The translations under genes and the position numbers were made by a program. From positions 30,316 through 94,315 of the forward strand of contig JAJZBQ010000007.1 in assembly GCA_021798835.1 (NCBI GenBank): a stretch of 64,000 bases of DNA, given 5' to 3'. Source of the stretch: Pseudomonadota bacterium. GTDB lineage: Bacteria > Pseudomonadota > Gammaproteobacteria > Burkholderiales > Ferrovaceae. Under the pieces are notes generated by a model. The model saw nothing but the letters and a program-made list of their open reading frames with translations. It was not told the DNA's origin and made no database searches. Of this stretch, positions 25,278 to 34,521 are shown one piece after another (position 1 is the first letter of the stretch; every line of letters begins with the position of its first letter).

Positions 25278-26681
25278 ATGGCCACACGCTCGCGCCCAAG
25301 CCCCAAACTGTTTGTCCTGGATACCAACGTGCTGCTCCATGACCCCACCAGTCTGTTCCAATTTGAGGAACATGATGTTTTCCTTCCCATGGTAACCATC
25401 GAAGAACTGGACAACAACAAAAAGGGCATGACCGAAGTGGCACGTAATGCACGCCAGGTCAGTCGCTTTTTGGACGAAATCATCACGCGTTCTGCCAAAC
25501 AGGACATCACCAAGGGAATCCCACTGGCGCGCGAAGTGGGCGGAAAACCCTCGGGAACCCTGTTTCTGCAAACCCTCCAAGGATCCAAATTATCCCTACC
25601 TCTGGCTGATGACAAGCCAGACAATCAGATACTGGGCATCGCACTCGAACTGCAACGTACCCAACCACGTCAGGCCGTGATCCTGGTCAGCAAAGACATC
25701 AACATGCGTATCAAGGCACGCGCGTTGGGAGTAGAAGCCGAAGACTACTTCAATGACAAAGTCCTTGAAGACTCCGACCTGCTCTATACCGGATCACGCG
25801 AGTTACCGGATGACTTCTGGGAAACTCACGGCAAGAGCATGCAATCCTGGCAGGAGCAGGGGCGTACCCTCTATCGGGTCGAAGGTCCCCTCGTTCCCAC
25901 TTTGTTGCTCAACGAATTTGTCTACCTGGAAACAGGGGAAAAACCATTTCACGCCCGTGTACGAGAACGCAATGGTTCCATCGCCGTACTGGAAGTTCTG
26001 CGTGATTTCACCTCCCAACGCCAGAATACCTGGGGGATCGTCGCCGCCAATCGCGAGCAGAACTTTGCCCTCAACCTACTCATGAATCCGGATCTCGATT
26101 TCGTCACCCTTCTGGGTCAAGCCGGAACCGGTAAAACCCTGTTGACCCTGGCTGCCGGACTAATGCAGACACTGGAGCAGAAACTGTATTCCGAGATCAT
26201 CATGACTCGGGTCACCATCCCCGTCGGGGAAGACATCGGTTTCTTGCCGGGCACCGAAGAAGAAAAGATGACTCCCTGGATGGGAGCACTGGAGGACAAT
26301 CTCGATGTCCTCAACAAAGGCGATGATGAAGCAGGAGACTGGGGCCGTGCCGCGACCCGCGACCTCATTCGCTCCCGCATCAAGATAAAATCCCTCAACT
26401 TCATGCGGGGACGCACCTTTCTGAACAAATACCTGATCATCGATGAAGCCCAGAACCTGACTCCCAAACAGATGAAAACCCTGATCACCCGCGCCGGGCC
26501 TGGCACCAAGGTCGTCTGTCTGGGGAATATCGCCCAGATCGATACCCCCTACCTCACGGAAGGAAGTTCCGGTATTTCCTATGTTGTTGACCGTTTCAAG
26601 GGCTGGGTTCACAGCGGACATATCACCCTTCAACGCGGAGAACGTTCCCGGTTGGCAGACTACGCCGCTGAAGTACTGTAA
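25278..26681 (+). CDS. PIN domain-PhoH fusion ATPase (PhoH2/YlaK type)
   Basis: 467 residues from the ATG at 25278. The N-terminal PIN nuclease domain begins KLFVLDTNVLLHDP (catalytic Asp at about residue 14) and contains further acidic residues (EELDNNKK; the Asp of SKDINMR). After a linker with an OB-like segment comes the PhoH ATPase, with Walker A GQAGTGKT around 283-290 and Walker B LIIDEAQN around 395. Such PIN-PhoH proteins behave as RNA helicase/ribonucleases in the systems studied. The family is often called PhoH-like, but a phosphate link is not shown here. It stands upstream of lplT with a 12-base gap. Confidence 0.9.
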   Translation: MATRSRPSPKLFVLDTNVLLHDPTSLFQFEEHDVFLPMVTIEELDNNKKGMTEVARNARQVSRFLDEIITRSAKQDITKGIPLAREVGGKPSGTLFLQTLQGSKLSLPLADDKPDNQILGIALELQRTQPRQAVILVSKDINMRIKARALGVEAEDYFNDKVLEDSDLLYTGSRELPDDFWETHGKSMQSWQEQGRTLYRVEGPLVPTLLLNEFVYLETGEKPFHARVRERNGSIAVLEVLRDFTSQRQNTWGIVAANREQNFALNLLMNPDLDFVTLLGQAGTGKTLLTLAAGLMQTLEQKLYSEIIMTRVTIPVGEDIGFLPGTEEEKMTPWMGALEDNLDVLNKGDDEAGDWGRAATRDLIRSRIKIKSLNFMRGRTFLNKYLIIDEAQNLTPKQMKTLITRAGPGTKVVCLGNIAQIDTPYLTEGSSGISYVVDRFKGWVHSGHITLQRGERSRLADYAAEVL

Positions 26682-26693
26682 CCCGGCGCGTTC

Positions 26694-28001
26694 ATGGGTA
26701 GCGGTTTCTACATCATTCTGCTGGCGCAATTTCTTTCTGCGCTGGCTGACAATGCCTTGCTTTTCGCGGCCATCGCATTGCTCAAAAGCATCGCTGCGCC
26801 GCCGGAGTATGTTCCTTTTCTGCAACAGTTTTTCGTGCTGTCTTACATTTTCCTCGCCCCTTTCGTAGGGGCTTTCTCGGATTCCCTGCCCAAAGGGCGC
26901 GTGATGTTCATCAGCAACATCATCAAACTGCTCGGCTGCCTAATCATGCTGATGGGGGTCAACCCACTGCTGGCTTATGCCTTGGTGGGTTTGGGAGCGG
27001 CCGCTTATTCCCCCGCCAAATATGGCATTCTCACCGAATGCCTACCTCCCGGAAAACTGGTGGTCGCCAATAGTTGGATGGAAGCGCTCACGGTGATCGC
27101 CATCATCTTTGGTGCTGTATTAGGGGGATGGTTGCTCAAACCAGACCTGGCTCTGTATGCCCACTTCAATGCATTCACCCAAACCTGGGCACCTCACCCT
27201 CTGCTCAACGCCCCGCGCTTTGCCATCCTGATCATTCTGACCCTCTATATCGGTGCTGCCGTAGCCAACCTCTACATCCCGCGCGTCATGCCGGATCACG
27301 ATACCCCTCGTAAAAATCCCTGGTTCCTGCTCAAGGATTTCTGGCAATCTTTTCTGCAACTGTGGCGCGACCCTTTGGGTCAAGTTTCGCTGGCCGTAAC
27401 CACCATTTTTTGGGGGGTTGGATCCTCCCTGCGTCTGATCGTACTGGTGTGGGCAACCCTGCAATTGCATTTCACGCTCGAACAGGCTACCCAACTCACC
27501 GCCGTATCAGCCCTGGGCATTGCCCTGGGCTCCATTGCTGCGGCCAAATGGGTGCGTCTGGAAAGCGCCATCAAGGTGTTGCCCGTCGGCATTGCCATGG
27601 GCTTTGCCATCCTTGGCATGCTGGTGGTTCATGATTGGGCCATCGCCGTGGTACTGCTGATCGCTGCGGGAGCCATGGCTGGTTTCTTCGTGGTACCCAT
27701 GAATGCCCTGCTACAACATCGCGGACATCAGATGATGGGAGCCGGACATAGCATAGCCGTGCAAAATTTCAATGAAAACATCAGCATCATCGCGTTACTG
27801 GGTGTCTACGCCAGCGTCATTCATATCGACTCACCGCTGCGCCAAATTTTTCAGGATATGGGCATCGAACATCTGCGTGGCCAGGCACTGTTACCCAGCG
27901 AAGCGGCCTTTTATACCAGCGTCGTCCTGTTGGCGCTATTCATCAGCAGTTTGATGTACTGGCTCTATCGCCGTTACCGTCATGTGGAGTATGTCGATTG
28001 A
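26694..28001 (+). CDS. lplT: Lysophospholipid transporter LplT (MFS)
   Basis: 435 residues with 12 predicted membrane helices. It begins MGSGFYIILLAQFLSALADNALL, where the Q-F-L-S-A-x-x-D-N-A pattern is characteristic of LplT. LplT flips lyso-phosphatidylethanolamine and related lysolipids inward across the cytoplasmic membrane for re-acylation by Aas. In enterobacteria it sits beside aas; here there is no aas, and tsaB follows with a TTGA overlap (27998-28001). The acylation partner must be encoded elsewhere. Confidence 0.9.
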   Translation: MGSGFYIILLAQFLSALADNALLFAAIALLKSIAAPPEYVPFLQQFFVLSYIFLAPFVGAFSDSLPKGRVMFISNIIKLLGCLIMLMGVNPLLAYALVGLGAAAYSPAKYGILTECLPPGKLVVANSWMEALTVIAIIFGAVLGGWLLKPDLALYAHFNAFTQTWAPHPLLNAPRFAILIILTLYIGAAVANLYIPRVMPDHDTPRKNPWFLLKDFWQSFLQLWRDPLGQVSLAVTTIFWGVGSSLRLIVLVWATLQLHFTLEQATQLTAVSALGIALGSIAAAKWVRLESAIKVLPVGIAMGFAILGMLVVHDWAIAVVLLIAAGAMAGFFVVPMNALLQHRGHQMMGAGHSIAVQNFNENISIIALLGVYASVIHIDSPLRQIFQDMGIEHLRGQALLPSEAAFYTSVVLLALFISSLMYWLYRRYRHVEYVD

Positions 28002-28681
28002 AACCCTGTCTGCTGTCACTCGAATTTTCCACCACCCAAGGCTCTGTTGCACTATACCGCGAAGGCCTTGTGGTGGCCGAAATCCTTGATGATCATCCCA
28101 GCCCATCCGCGCGCATCTGGTCCCTCATCGAAGGAGTTCTGGCCGAATCCGGGCAGGACTGGTCAACTATTGGTGCCATTGCCTATGGAGCGGGCCCCGG
28201 CGGATTTACCGGAGTCCGTCTGGCCTGTGGCATCGCCCAGGGACTGGGGCTGACGCTCAATGTCCCGCTGTTCCCGGTATCTACTCTGGAAAGCCTGTTG
28301 CCACGGGTTACCGTCCCTCGCGTGGTAGTCGCCTTGGATGCCCGAATGGATCAGGTATACCTGGCCGCCTACGAACGACGCGAAGAACACTGGCAATCGC
28401 TTCTTCCTCCTCAACTCTGCTCGCCAGACTCTCTGCCAGACCTGCCAGGTCATGATTGGTGGGGAGCGGGATCCGGTGCTGAAGCCTGGACTACCCGGCT
28501 AACCACTCGTTGGGGCTCTCATTGGCAGGGAACACTCCCCGGGTTGATTCCCCACGCCACCCAGATTGCCCATTTGGCTTTTCCCCGTTGGCAACACCAT
28601 CAAGGCATCCATGCCGCCATGGCACAACCCATTTACCTGCGTCAGCGCGTTGCCCTGACTCGGGCCGAACGAGGTTTGTGA
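27998..28681 (+). CDS. tsaB: tRNA t6A synthesis protein TsaB
   Basis: 227 residues beginning at TTG 27998, whose last two bases are part of the lplT stop. An ASKHA-type fold starts LLSLEFSTTQGSVALY, with the TsaB motif AYGAGPGGFTGVRLACGIAQGL (residues about 62-83, the Gly-Pro-Gly-Ser/Gly-Phe-Thr-Gly-x-Arg core). TsaB scaffolds TsaD and TsaE in making threonylcarbamoyl-adenosine at tRNA position 37. The usual SxS of this motif is GGFTG here. rimI overlaps its stop, a common tsaB-rimI pairing. Confidence 0.93.
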   Translation: MKPCLLSLEFSTTQGSVALYREGLVVAEILDDHPSPSARIWSLIEGVLAESGQDWSTIGAIAYGAGPGGFTGVRLACGIAQGLGLTLNVPLFPVSTLESLLPRVTVPRVVVALDARMDQVYLAAYERREEHWQSLLPPQLCSPDSLPDLPGHDWWGAGSGAEAWTTRLTTRWGSHWQGTLPGLIPHATQIAHLAFPRWQHHQGIHAAMAQPIYLRQRVALTRAERGL

Positions 28682-29148
28682 ACCCCGTCTACCGCCCCCT
28701 TTCGCCGACCGATCTCGATGAACTGACAGCCATCGAGCGGCGCTGTTTCTCCTCACCTTGGTCACATGGACAACTGGCCGCATCGATCCAGCACCACCTG
28801 CACCTTGGTCTGCAAACCAATACTTCTGCCCCACTGACGGGCTACGCCTTTCTCATGCCGGTTCTGGAAGAGTTTCACCTGCTCAACCTGGCCATCGACC
28901 TTCCTTGGCAGGGACAGGGCTGGGGGCGGCGATTACTCGACCAGGTACTGAAAACAGCACGCCAGCATGGAGCCCAATCGATATTGTTGGAAGTGCGCGC
29001 TGGCCATACCATCGCGCAACACCTCTACCAGAATGCCCAATTTACACTCATCGGCATCCGTCGTGGCTACTACGCCACCGACCACCCCACCCGCCGCGAA
29101 GACGCACTGGTCATGCGCCGCCAACTCTACCCGGATCATGACACGTGA
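28678..29148 (+). CDS. rimI: Ribosomal protein bS18 alanine N-acetyltransferase-like GNAT
   Basis: 156 residues from GTG 28678, which overlaps the tsaB stop as GTGA. A GNAT fold: ERRCFSSPWSHGQL (typical RimI N-terminal motif), the acetyl-CoA loop Q-G-x-G-x-G (LPWQGQGWGRRLL, about residues 79-91), then LLEVRAGHTIAQHLYQNAQF with the conserved Glu and Tyr, and a late R-R-G-Y-Y motif. RimI acetylates the N-terminus of S18; in bacteria its position next to tsaB is common. An upstream ATG at 28510 inside tsaB was rejected. Confidence 0.92.
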   Translation: MNPVYRPLSPTDLDELTAIERRCFSSPWSHGQLAASIQHHLHLGLQTNTSAPLTGYAFLMPVLEEFHLLNLAIDLPWQGQGWGRRLLDQVLKTARQHGAQSILLEVRAGHTIAQHLYQNAQFTLIGIRRGYYATDHPTRREDALVMRRQLYPDHDT

Positions 29149-29186
29149 TCCACCTGTCTCACCTTCAGCATCCGACAGGCTCCCGG

Positions 29187-29192
29187 TATAAT
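29187..29192 (+). promoter_or_regulatory. Candidate -10 of the uracil-DNA glycosylase gene
   Basis: A perfect TATAAT in the context cccggTATAATgccg lies 29 bases before the ATG. The region 17 bases upstream (ttcagc) is a poor -35, so strength is uncertain. Confidence 0.5.
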
Positions 29193-29221
29193 GCCGTTTT
29201 GATCAGGAAACCCGCAATCTC

Positions 29222-29896
29222 ATGAACATGCAGGAGGCTTACTGGCGCGAACTTGGCATCTGGCCTCTCTGGATTCCCCGTGGGGAATCACAGCCCGTCT
29301 CCGCTGCAGACACCTCCCCCTCTCCATCCATGCCATCCGTCCCCCTGCTCTCCTTGCATGACCAGATAAGTACCTGCACCCGCTGCCCTCTTCACCAGCA
29401 ACGCCAGCAACCCGTGTATGGTCTGATTCGCAGCGGTAGTCCCTGGATGTTTATCGGCGAAGCCCCAGGATATGAGGAAGATCGTACAGGACAACCCTTT
29501 GTGGGAGATTCCGGAAAATTGCTCGATCAAATGTTGCATGCCATCGGTCTGGAACGCGCACAGGTTTCCATCGCCAATGTCATCAAGTGTCGCCCCCCCC
29601 ATAACCGCACCCCCACCACGGTAGAATGCCAAAGTTGCTTACCCTACCTCGAACAGCAAATTGCGGAAGTACGCCCAAAAGTGCTGGTTCTGTTGGGCAA
29701 AGTTGCAGCACAAAGTCTATTGAAAAAAACCCAGACCATGACGGAATTACGAAAGGAATCCCTGGAATTCCAAGGAATCCCGACCATCGCCACATGGCAC
29801 CCGGCTTACCTGTTGCGCAACCCTCAAGAGAAGCAGGGTGCCTGGCGAGATCTCTGCCGCGCCCGACGCGCGGTAACCCGTTACAAACCGACATAA
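29222..29896 (+). CDS. Family 4 uracil-DNA glycosylase (4Fe-4S)
   Basis: 224 residues. Cluster ligands by family pattern are Cys52, Cys55 (CTRCPL), Cys123 (IKCRPP) and Cys139 (CQSCLPYLE; Cys136 is an extra one). The active-site motif A is GEAPGYEED (about 79-87) and the second catalytic motif is WHPAYLLR (about 192-199). It removes uracil from DNA to start base-excision repair. The N-terminal 40 residues are a Pro/Ser-rich extension common in proteobacterial members. It follows tsaB-rimI on the same strand with its own promoter-like element. The ATG at 29222 has no strong ribosome-binding site; the ATG two codons later is possible. Confidence 0.93.
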   Translation: MNMQEAYWRELGIWPLWIPRGESQPVSAADTSPSPSMPSVPLLSLHDQISTCTRCPLHQQRQQPVYGLIRSGSPWMFIGEAPGYEEDRTGQPFVGDSGKLLDQMLHAIGLERAQVSIANVIKCRPPHNRTPTTVECQSCLPYLEQQIAEVRPKVLVLLGKVAAQSLLKKTQTMTELRKESLEFQGIPTIATWHPAYLLRNPQEKQGAWRDLCRARRAVTRYKPT

Positions 29897-29918
29897 CTTT
29901 TTGTTTTATGATACGACG

Positions 29919-30653
29919 ATGAATCCCATACGACCCCGTGTTCTGGTGCTGGACGATGATCTTCGCCTGCGCGAATTATTGCATCGTTACCTGAGCGATC
30001 AAGGCTTTCAGGTTACTCCGGTTCCCAGTGTGACAGCCCTCGACAAGATCTGTGGGGAAAATACTTATGATTTATTGATTCTCGACCTGATGCTTCCCGG
30101 CGAAGACGGTTTGACCCTGTGTCGACGCTTACGTACGCAAGGGAATACCATCCCCATCATCATGCTCACCGCCAAGGGAAATGATAGCGACCGCATTCTG
30201 GGACTGAACTCCGGAGCCGATGACTATCTTCCCAAGCCTTTTAATCCAAAGGAATTATTGGCAAGAATCCACGCTGTTTTGCGGCGTCACCCCGCAGCCC
30301 AACTCGCATCCTCGGAGACCAATGCTGCCCCTCCCTCCGAAGTGATCACATTCGGCGACTTCCAGTTTCACCTGCTGAAACGCACCCTTACCCGTCGTGA
30401 TACGCTGATCCCGCTATCGAGTAGCGAGTATTCGTTGTTACGCGCCCTGGCCACTCATCCCCACGAACCACTGTCCCGTGAAAAACTGACCGATTTGGTC
30501 CGTGGCCGAGAACGCGACACATTCGATCGCAGCATTGATGTCCAGGTTTCCCGTTTGCGTCGACTTCTCGAAGAGGACCCGGGGCAGCCTCGACATATCC
30601 GCACCGTATGGGGAACCGGCTACGTTTTTATCCCGGATGGCCATGTTTCATGA
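29919..30653 (+). CDS. ompR: OmpR-family response regulator
   Basis: 244 residues from ATG 29919. The receiver domain has acidic residues in LVLDDDLRLRE (12-14), phospho-acceptor Asp56 in LILDLMLPGEDG and a Lys in DYLPKPF. The C-terminal winged-helix DNA-binding domain ends with the family RLRRLLEEDP...VWGTGYVF pattern. It lies 22 bases after the glycosylase gene and overlaps envZ by four bases (30650-30653). The pair resembles EnvZ/OmpR osmotic or acid-stress control. Which promoters it binds here is unknown. Confidence 0.93.
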   Translation: MNPIRPRVLVLDDDLRLRELLHRYLSDQGFQVTPVPSVTALDKICGENTYDLLILDLMLPGEDGLTLCRRLRTQGNTIPIIMLTAKGNDSDRILGLNSGADDYLPKPFNPKELLARIHAVLRRHPAAQLASSETNAAPPSEVITFGDFQFHLLKRTLTRRDTLIPLSSSEYSLLRALATHPHEPLSREKLTDLVRGRERDTFDRSIDVQVSRLRRLLEEDPGQPRHIRTVWGTGYVFIPDGHVS

Positions 30654-31954
30654 TCGCCCGCTCCCTGCTGGGACGCACCCTGCTGGTCACCGTTCTCACG
30701 GTCATCATCACCCATCTGGCCACCTTGGTCGTATTCCAGAGATTTTATATCGCCCCTTTGGTAAAACATACCATCGAAGATCGTGCCAATCACATTTTTT
30801 CCTTGATCGCCGCTCTGGAATACCTTCCACCTGACGCCAAAACTCCATTCATTCAAGATTTTGATGATAGCGCCGGCGGGGTCATACAGACGACCGGTCC
30901 CGATCCCCAGCAGGTCCATAGCCCAAATCCGTCCAGCCGGGTATTCATGCTGGAACAAAAACTGAGACAGAAATTTCCCGGCATGCGTCTTTGGGTGACT
31001 GAACAGGGCAATCCACCCACCGTCTGGATTCCTCTGCACACCAGTCACGGCGAATTCTGGTACCTCACCCAAAGCCGTCGCTTTGATGCCGATCTACCCG
31101 AAAAATGGGCCATTCTCCTGATCGTCGTCATCTTGCTTGGCGTATCCAGCGTATACTGGGCTGTACGACGCATCAATCGCCCTCTTCAGGATCTCGCTCT
31201 GGCGGCTCACCAGTTGGCTACCGGGCAGGTCAAACCCCTGGTCGTCTCTCCCGATATTCCGCGCGAAATTCGCCATGTCAGCGAAGCCTTTCGTACCATG
31301 CAGGAGTCTCTGAAAACCATGGAGACCAATCGCACGATCATGCTGGCCGGCGTTTCCCACGATCTGCGCACGCCATTGTCGCGCCTGCGCCTGTCACTGG
31401 AAATGCTCACGCTTCCCAATCGGGAGAGCATCGAACCGCTGGTTCAGGACCTGGAAGAAATCGATCGTACCATCGATCAATTTCTGGACTTCGCCCGCGA
31501 TCACCCTCAATACTCCCTGACCCTCACCGATCTTGCACCGCTCTTGCATAACTGCCAGGAGCGGCTGGAATCAAGAGGCATCGCCTTGAGTCTGACCATT
31601 CACCCGGCTCCCGAGGTTCTGGTCAATGAACGCGCCATGGAACGGGTATTCATCAACCTGCTGGAAAATGCCATCCGTTATGGGGCTCCCCCATTCCAGT
31701 TAACGCTGAGTTGCGATAACCGAAGTGTGATCGTCGGCGTACGCGATCATGGTCCGGGAATCCCGGCCAGCGAAGTTACTCATCTGCTACAACCCTTTAC
31801 TCGACGCGAAAGCTCGCGCAATGGCCCTCCAGGATCAGGGTTGGGATTGGCCATCGTCGCGCGTATCGTCGCCTTACACCAGGGAAGCCTCAGTTTTGAG
31901 CATCCCCAGCATGGTGGCCTGGAAATTCGCATTCATCTGCCCATACCGGGTTAA
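30650..31954 (+). CDS. envZ: EnvZ-family sensor histidine kinase
   Basis: 434 residues from the ATG at 30650, overlapping the ompR stop. TM1 is near residues 9-29 and a periplasmic sensor of about 120 residues follows. TM2 lies near 153-171, then a HAMP domain and the phospho-acceptor His237 in GVSHDLRTPLSRLRL. The C-terminal HATPase carries N (NLLENAIRYG), G1 (VRDHGPGIP) and G2 (GSGLGLAI) boxes. The periplasmic loop has an insert-like charged region but no recognised ligand domain. It phosphorylates and dephosphorylates the partner regulator. Confidence 0.92.
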   Translation: MIARSLLGRTLLVTVLTVIITHLATLVVFQRFYIAPLVKHTIEDRANHIFSLIAALEYLPPDAKTPFIQDFDDSAGGVIQTTGPDPQQVHSPNPSSRVFMLEQKLRQKFPGMRLWVTEQGNPPTVWIPLHTSHGEFWYLTQSRRFDADLPEKWAILLIVVILLGVSSVYWAVRRINRPLQDLALAAHQLATGQVKPLVVSPDIPREIRHVSEAFRTMQESLKTMETNRTIMLAGVSHDLRTPLSRLRLSLEMLTLPNRESIEPLVQDLEEIDRTIDQFLDFARDHPQYSLTLTDLAPLLHNCQERLESRGIALSLTIHPAPEVLVNERAMERVFINLLENAIRYGAPPFQLTLSCDNRSVIVGVRDHGPGIPASEVTHLLQPFTRRESSRNGPPGSGLGLAIVARIVALHQGSLSFEHPQHGGLEIRIHLPIPG

Positions 31955-31977
31955 GCGGACCACACAGGTTTACTTTC

Positions 31978-32574
31978 ATGAAACGTCCCTCTACAATCCT
32001 CGCCATGTCAAACCTGTGCGCTGGTATGCGAGGATTTTTCGTGCTGTTATGCTCCCTGGCGATGAGTCCCATCGCCCATGGACAGGAAGGTCCCGTTCCC
32101 CCACCCCTCCAGGAAAACCTATCTTCCCCTGCCGCCGAGCCCAGCCTTCCCGTGCGCAACGTACTGATCTATGCGTTGAGTCAATTGGGAGTCACCTATC
32201 GTTATGGGGGTGGAAATACGCAAGGCTTCGATTGCAGTGGTTTCGTGCGCCATGTTTTTTCGCGGGCGGCAGATATGGCCTTGCCCCACAATTCACGCGC
32301 CATGAGCCACTATGGCAGCGAAGTCCCCCTATCCAGACTACAGCCCGGAGACCTGGTCTTTTTCCGAATACAACGGCACAAGATTTCCCACGTCGGAATC
32401 TACATCGGCAACCAACATTTCATTCATGCCGCCAGCTCCCGCTCCGGTGATGTCATGATTTCTGATCTGCGCGACCATTACTGGGCAACCCGCCTGGCCA
32501 GCGCACGACACCTCCCCTTGGGAGAGCCTACCCCATCCGATGTCCTGTCTCCTTCGGTTCTCCCTCCTCAGTGA
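31978..32574 (+). CDS. NlpC/P60 family peptidoglycan endopeptidase
   Basis: 198 residues: signal sequence (hydrophobic 18-33, likely cut after AHG or nearby), a Pro-rich linker, then one NlpC/P60 domain. The catalytic Cys86 is in FDCSGFV, the His is in ISHVGIYIG and the third polar residue His in FIHAASS. It cleaves peptide stems of murein in the periplasm, as Spr/MepS-type enzymes do. It has no lipobox. It lies 23 bases after envZ, so it may be co-transcribed with ompR-envZ. Its last seven bases overlap the end of the convergent helicase gene. Confidence 0.9.
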   Translation: MKRPSTILAMSNLCAGMRGFFVLLCSLAMSPIAHGQEGPVPPPLQENLSSPAAEPSLPVRNVLIYALSQLGVTYRYGGGNTQGFDCSGFVRHVFSRAADMALPHNSRAMSHYGSEVPLSRLQPGDLVFFRIQRHKISHVGIYIGNQHFIHAASSRSGDVMISDLRDHYWATRLASARHLPLGEPTPSDVLSPSVLPPQ

Positions 32575-34502
32575 TTCACAGAACCTGAAAAGAAGTCGCA
32601 GGCCACAGATAAATCCCGGGTGCGCGCCATGGGCGGAAGACTTTGCCAGATTTGTTGACCATAGGGTTTTTCCAGAATGCGTCGATCCCCTATCATCAAT
32701 ACGCCACGGTCTTGCTCATCACGAATCAGACGTCCTGCCCCCTGCTTGAGTTGGAGGATCGCGCGCGGTAACTGATATTCCATAAATCCATTTCGCCCTG
32801 CACGCTTGATCTCCTCGATGCGTGCCGCCTCAACAGGATCGTCGGGTGGAGCAAAAGGCAATTTGTCGATGATGACCACCGAGAGTGCCTCTCCCTTAAT
32901 GTCCACCCCCTCCCAAAAGGAGGCCGTCCCCAGCAACACGGGGTCTTTCAATTGCCGAAACCGGGTCAGCAAATCTCCACGCGAACGCTGCCCTTGAATC
33001 AATAAAGGGAAAGTCCAATCCCCCTGCCGACGCCAGGTTTCCAGAATCCGTGCCGCATCCTGCAACGCTCGATGGCTGGTGAACAACAAGAAGGCTCGTC
33101 CCTGACTGGCCCGTAACAGGGCATGGGCCTGTTCCAGCAAACGCAGGATATGGTCTTTTTGCGCCGGTAAGGGCAATGAGTCAGGGACGAACAATAATGC
33201 CTGCTGCGCAAAATCGAACGGGCTTTCCCAACTATGACACTGCGCCTCGGGAAGACCGAGATTTTCCTGGTAGTGACGAAAATCACCGCGTACCGACAAG
33301 GTCGCAGAGGTAAATACCCAACTGCGCCCCGCATCCTTCCAGATCGGCCCAAGACAATCGCCCAGCAACAGGGGAGTGGCGTTGATGTGCACCGTCTGCG
33401 AAAAAGTTTCCAACCAGCGTACCTGTCCTGCCATGGGGTCCTCCTGCCAGCGTTGTACCACTTGCCAGCCCTGCTGCAACCCTGCTGCCACTCCGGCGAT
33501 CTCCTCGGAAGCCGAGGCTTGTGCTTCCACCCAGCCTATCCAGTTTTCCAACCGTTCGACAAACGTTCCCCAAGCCGCCGAAAAACCAGCAAACTCGTGA
33601 ACCCGCGCAAAGGTCCAACGACCTGGCTCCGCAGGGCAACTCGCCCGTAGCCCCTTGAGGGAATCCAGCAAAGGTTGACTCTGTGCACCAAAATCCTGAC
33701 GCGATAACGCCGCCGTCGCCAGCAAGGATTGCATCGTTTCCACCGATGCCTGTAGCGTGGCGGTTGACAGGTTCTCCCCAAAAAAATGGGTGGCGATCTG
33801 GGGCAACTGATGGGCCTCATCAAAAATTACCGCATCGGCACGCGGCAACAACTCTCCAACCCCTTCATCCTTGATGGCCATATCCGCAAAAAACAGATGG
33901 TGATTCACCACCACCAAATCCGCCTGTAACGCCTGCTTGCGCGCTTTCATCACAAAACAATCGGCATGGTGGTCACAAGCCTGCCCCAGACAATTCTCCC
34001 GTGTCGAGGTTACCTTTTTCCAGACTGTAGCCGTTTCCGGAACCTCACCCAACTCGGCAATGTCCCCAGTGGCAGTCCGTTCGGAAAACGCACGGATATC
34101 TTGTAGATGGGACACTTCCTGACGATCAAACAATTCCCCTTGTCGCAGTGTCGTCTCCAGGTAATGGTGACAAAGATAGTTGGCTCGCCCCTTCAGCAGA
34201 GCCACCGTAACAGGGATTTTGAGCAAGTTGCGCAAGACAGGGATATCACGCAGGAACAGTTGATCCTGTAACGTCTTGGTCCCCGTCGACAGCACCACCC
34301 GTGCCCCAGAAAGCAAGGCCGGAACCAGATAAGCAAAGGTTTTTCCAGTTCCAGTTCCTGCTTCAACAATCAACGCAGACCGTGCCTGCAAGGCCTGACC
34401 CACAGCAAGCGCCATAGCAGTCTGGGCCTGTCGCGGTCGATAATCCGGCAATCCCTTGGCCAACGGCCCCGTGGGAGCAAATACCTCTTCCAGGTCCAGC
34501 AA
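32568..34502 (-). CDS. DinG/YoaA-family Fe-S DNA helicase
   Basis: 644 residues, an XPD-like superfamily 2 helicase. Walker A EAGTGTGKT is at 47-55, Fe-S ligand cysteines are Cys111, Cys171, Cys176 and Cys182, and DEAH is at 228-231. C-terminal motifs include LLFTSHRAL, FWEGVDIKGEALS and the final Q-x-x-GR-(L)-I-R (QGAGRLIRDEQD). YoaA/DinG unwind DNA 5'-3' and resolve structures such as R-loops; length and lack of an exonuclease domain fit YoaA better. It overlaps the end of the NlpC/P60 gene by 7 bp (32568-32574) and lies 19 bases after mgtA. Confidence 0.93.
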   Translation of the reverse strand: MLDLEEVFAPTGPLAKGLPDYRPRQAQTAMALAVGQALQARSALIVEAGTGTGKTFAYLVPALLSGARVVLSTGTKTLQDQLFLRDIPVLRNLLKIPVTVALLKGRANYLCHHYLETTLRQGELFDRQEVSHLQDIRAFSERTATGDIAELGEVPETATVWKKVTSTRENCLGQACDHHADCFVMKARKQALQADLVVVNHHLFFADMAIKDEGVGELLPRADAVIFDEAHQLPQIATHFFGENLSTATLQASVETMQSLLATAALSRQDFGAQSQPLLDSLKGLRASCPAEPGRWTFARVHEFAGFSAAWGTFVERLENWIGWVEAQASASEEIAGVAAGLQQGWQVVQRWQEDPMAGQVRWLETFSQTVHINATPLLLGDCLGPIWKDAGRSWVFTSATLSVRGDFRHYQENLGLPEAQCHSWESPFDFAQQALLFVPDSLPLPAQKDHILRLLEQAHALLRASQGRAFLLFTSHRALQDAARILETWRRQGDWTFPLLIQGQRSRGDLLTRFRQLKDPVLLGTASFWEGVDIKGEALSVVIIDKLPFAPPDDPVEAARIEEIKRAGRNGFMEYQLPRAILQLKQGAGRLIRDEQDRGVLMIGDRRILEKPYGQQIWQSLPPMARTRDLSVACDFFSGSVNH

Positions 34503-34521
34503 TGGGCCTCCTTCCTTTTCT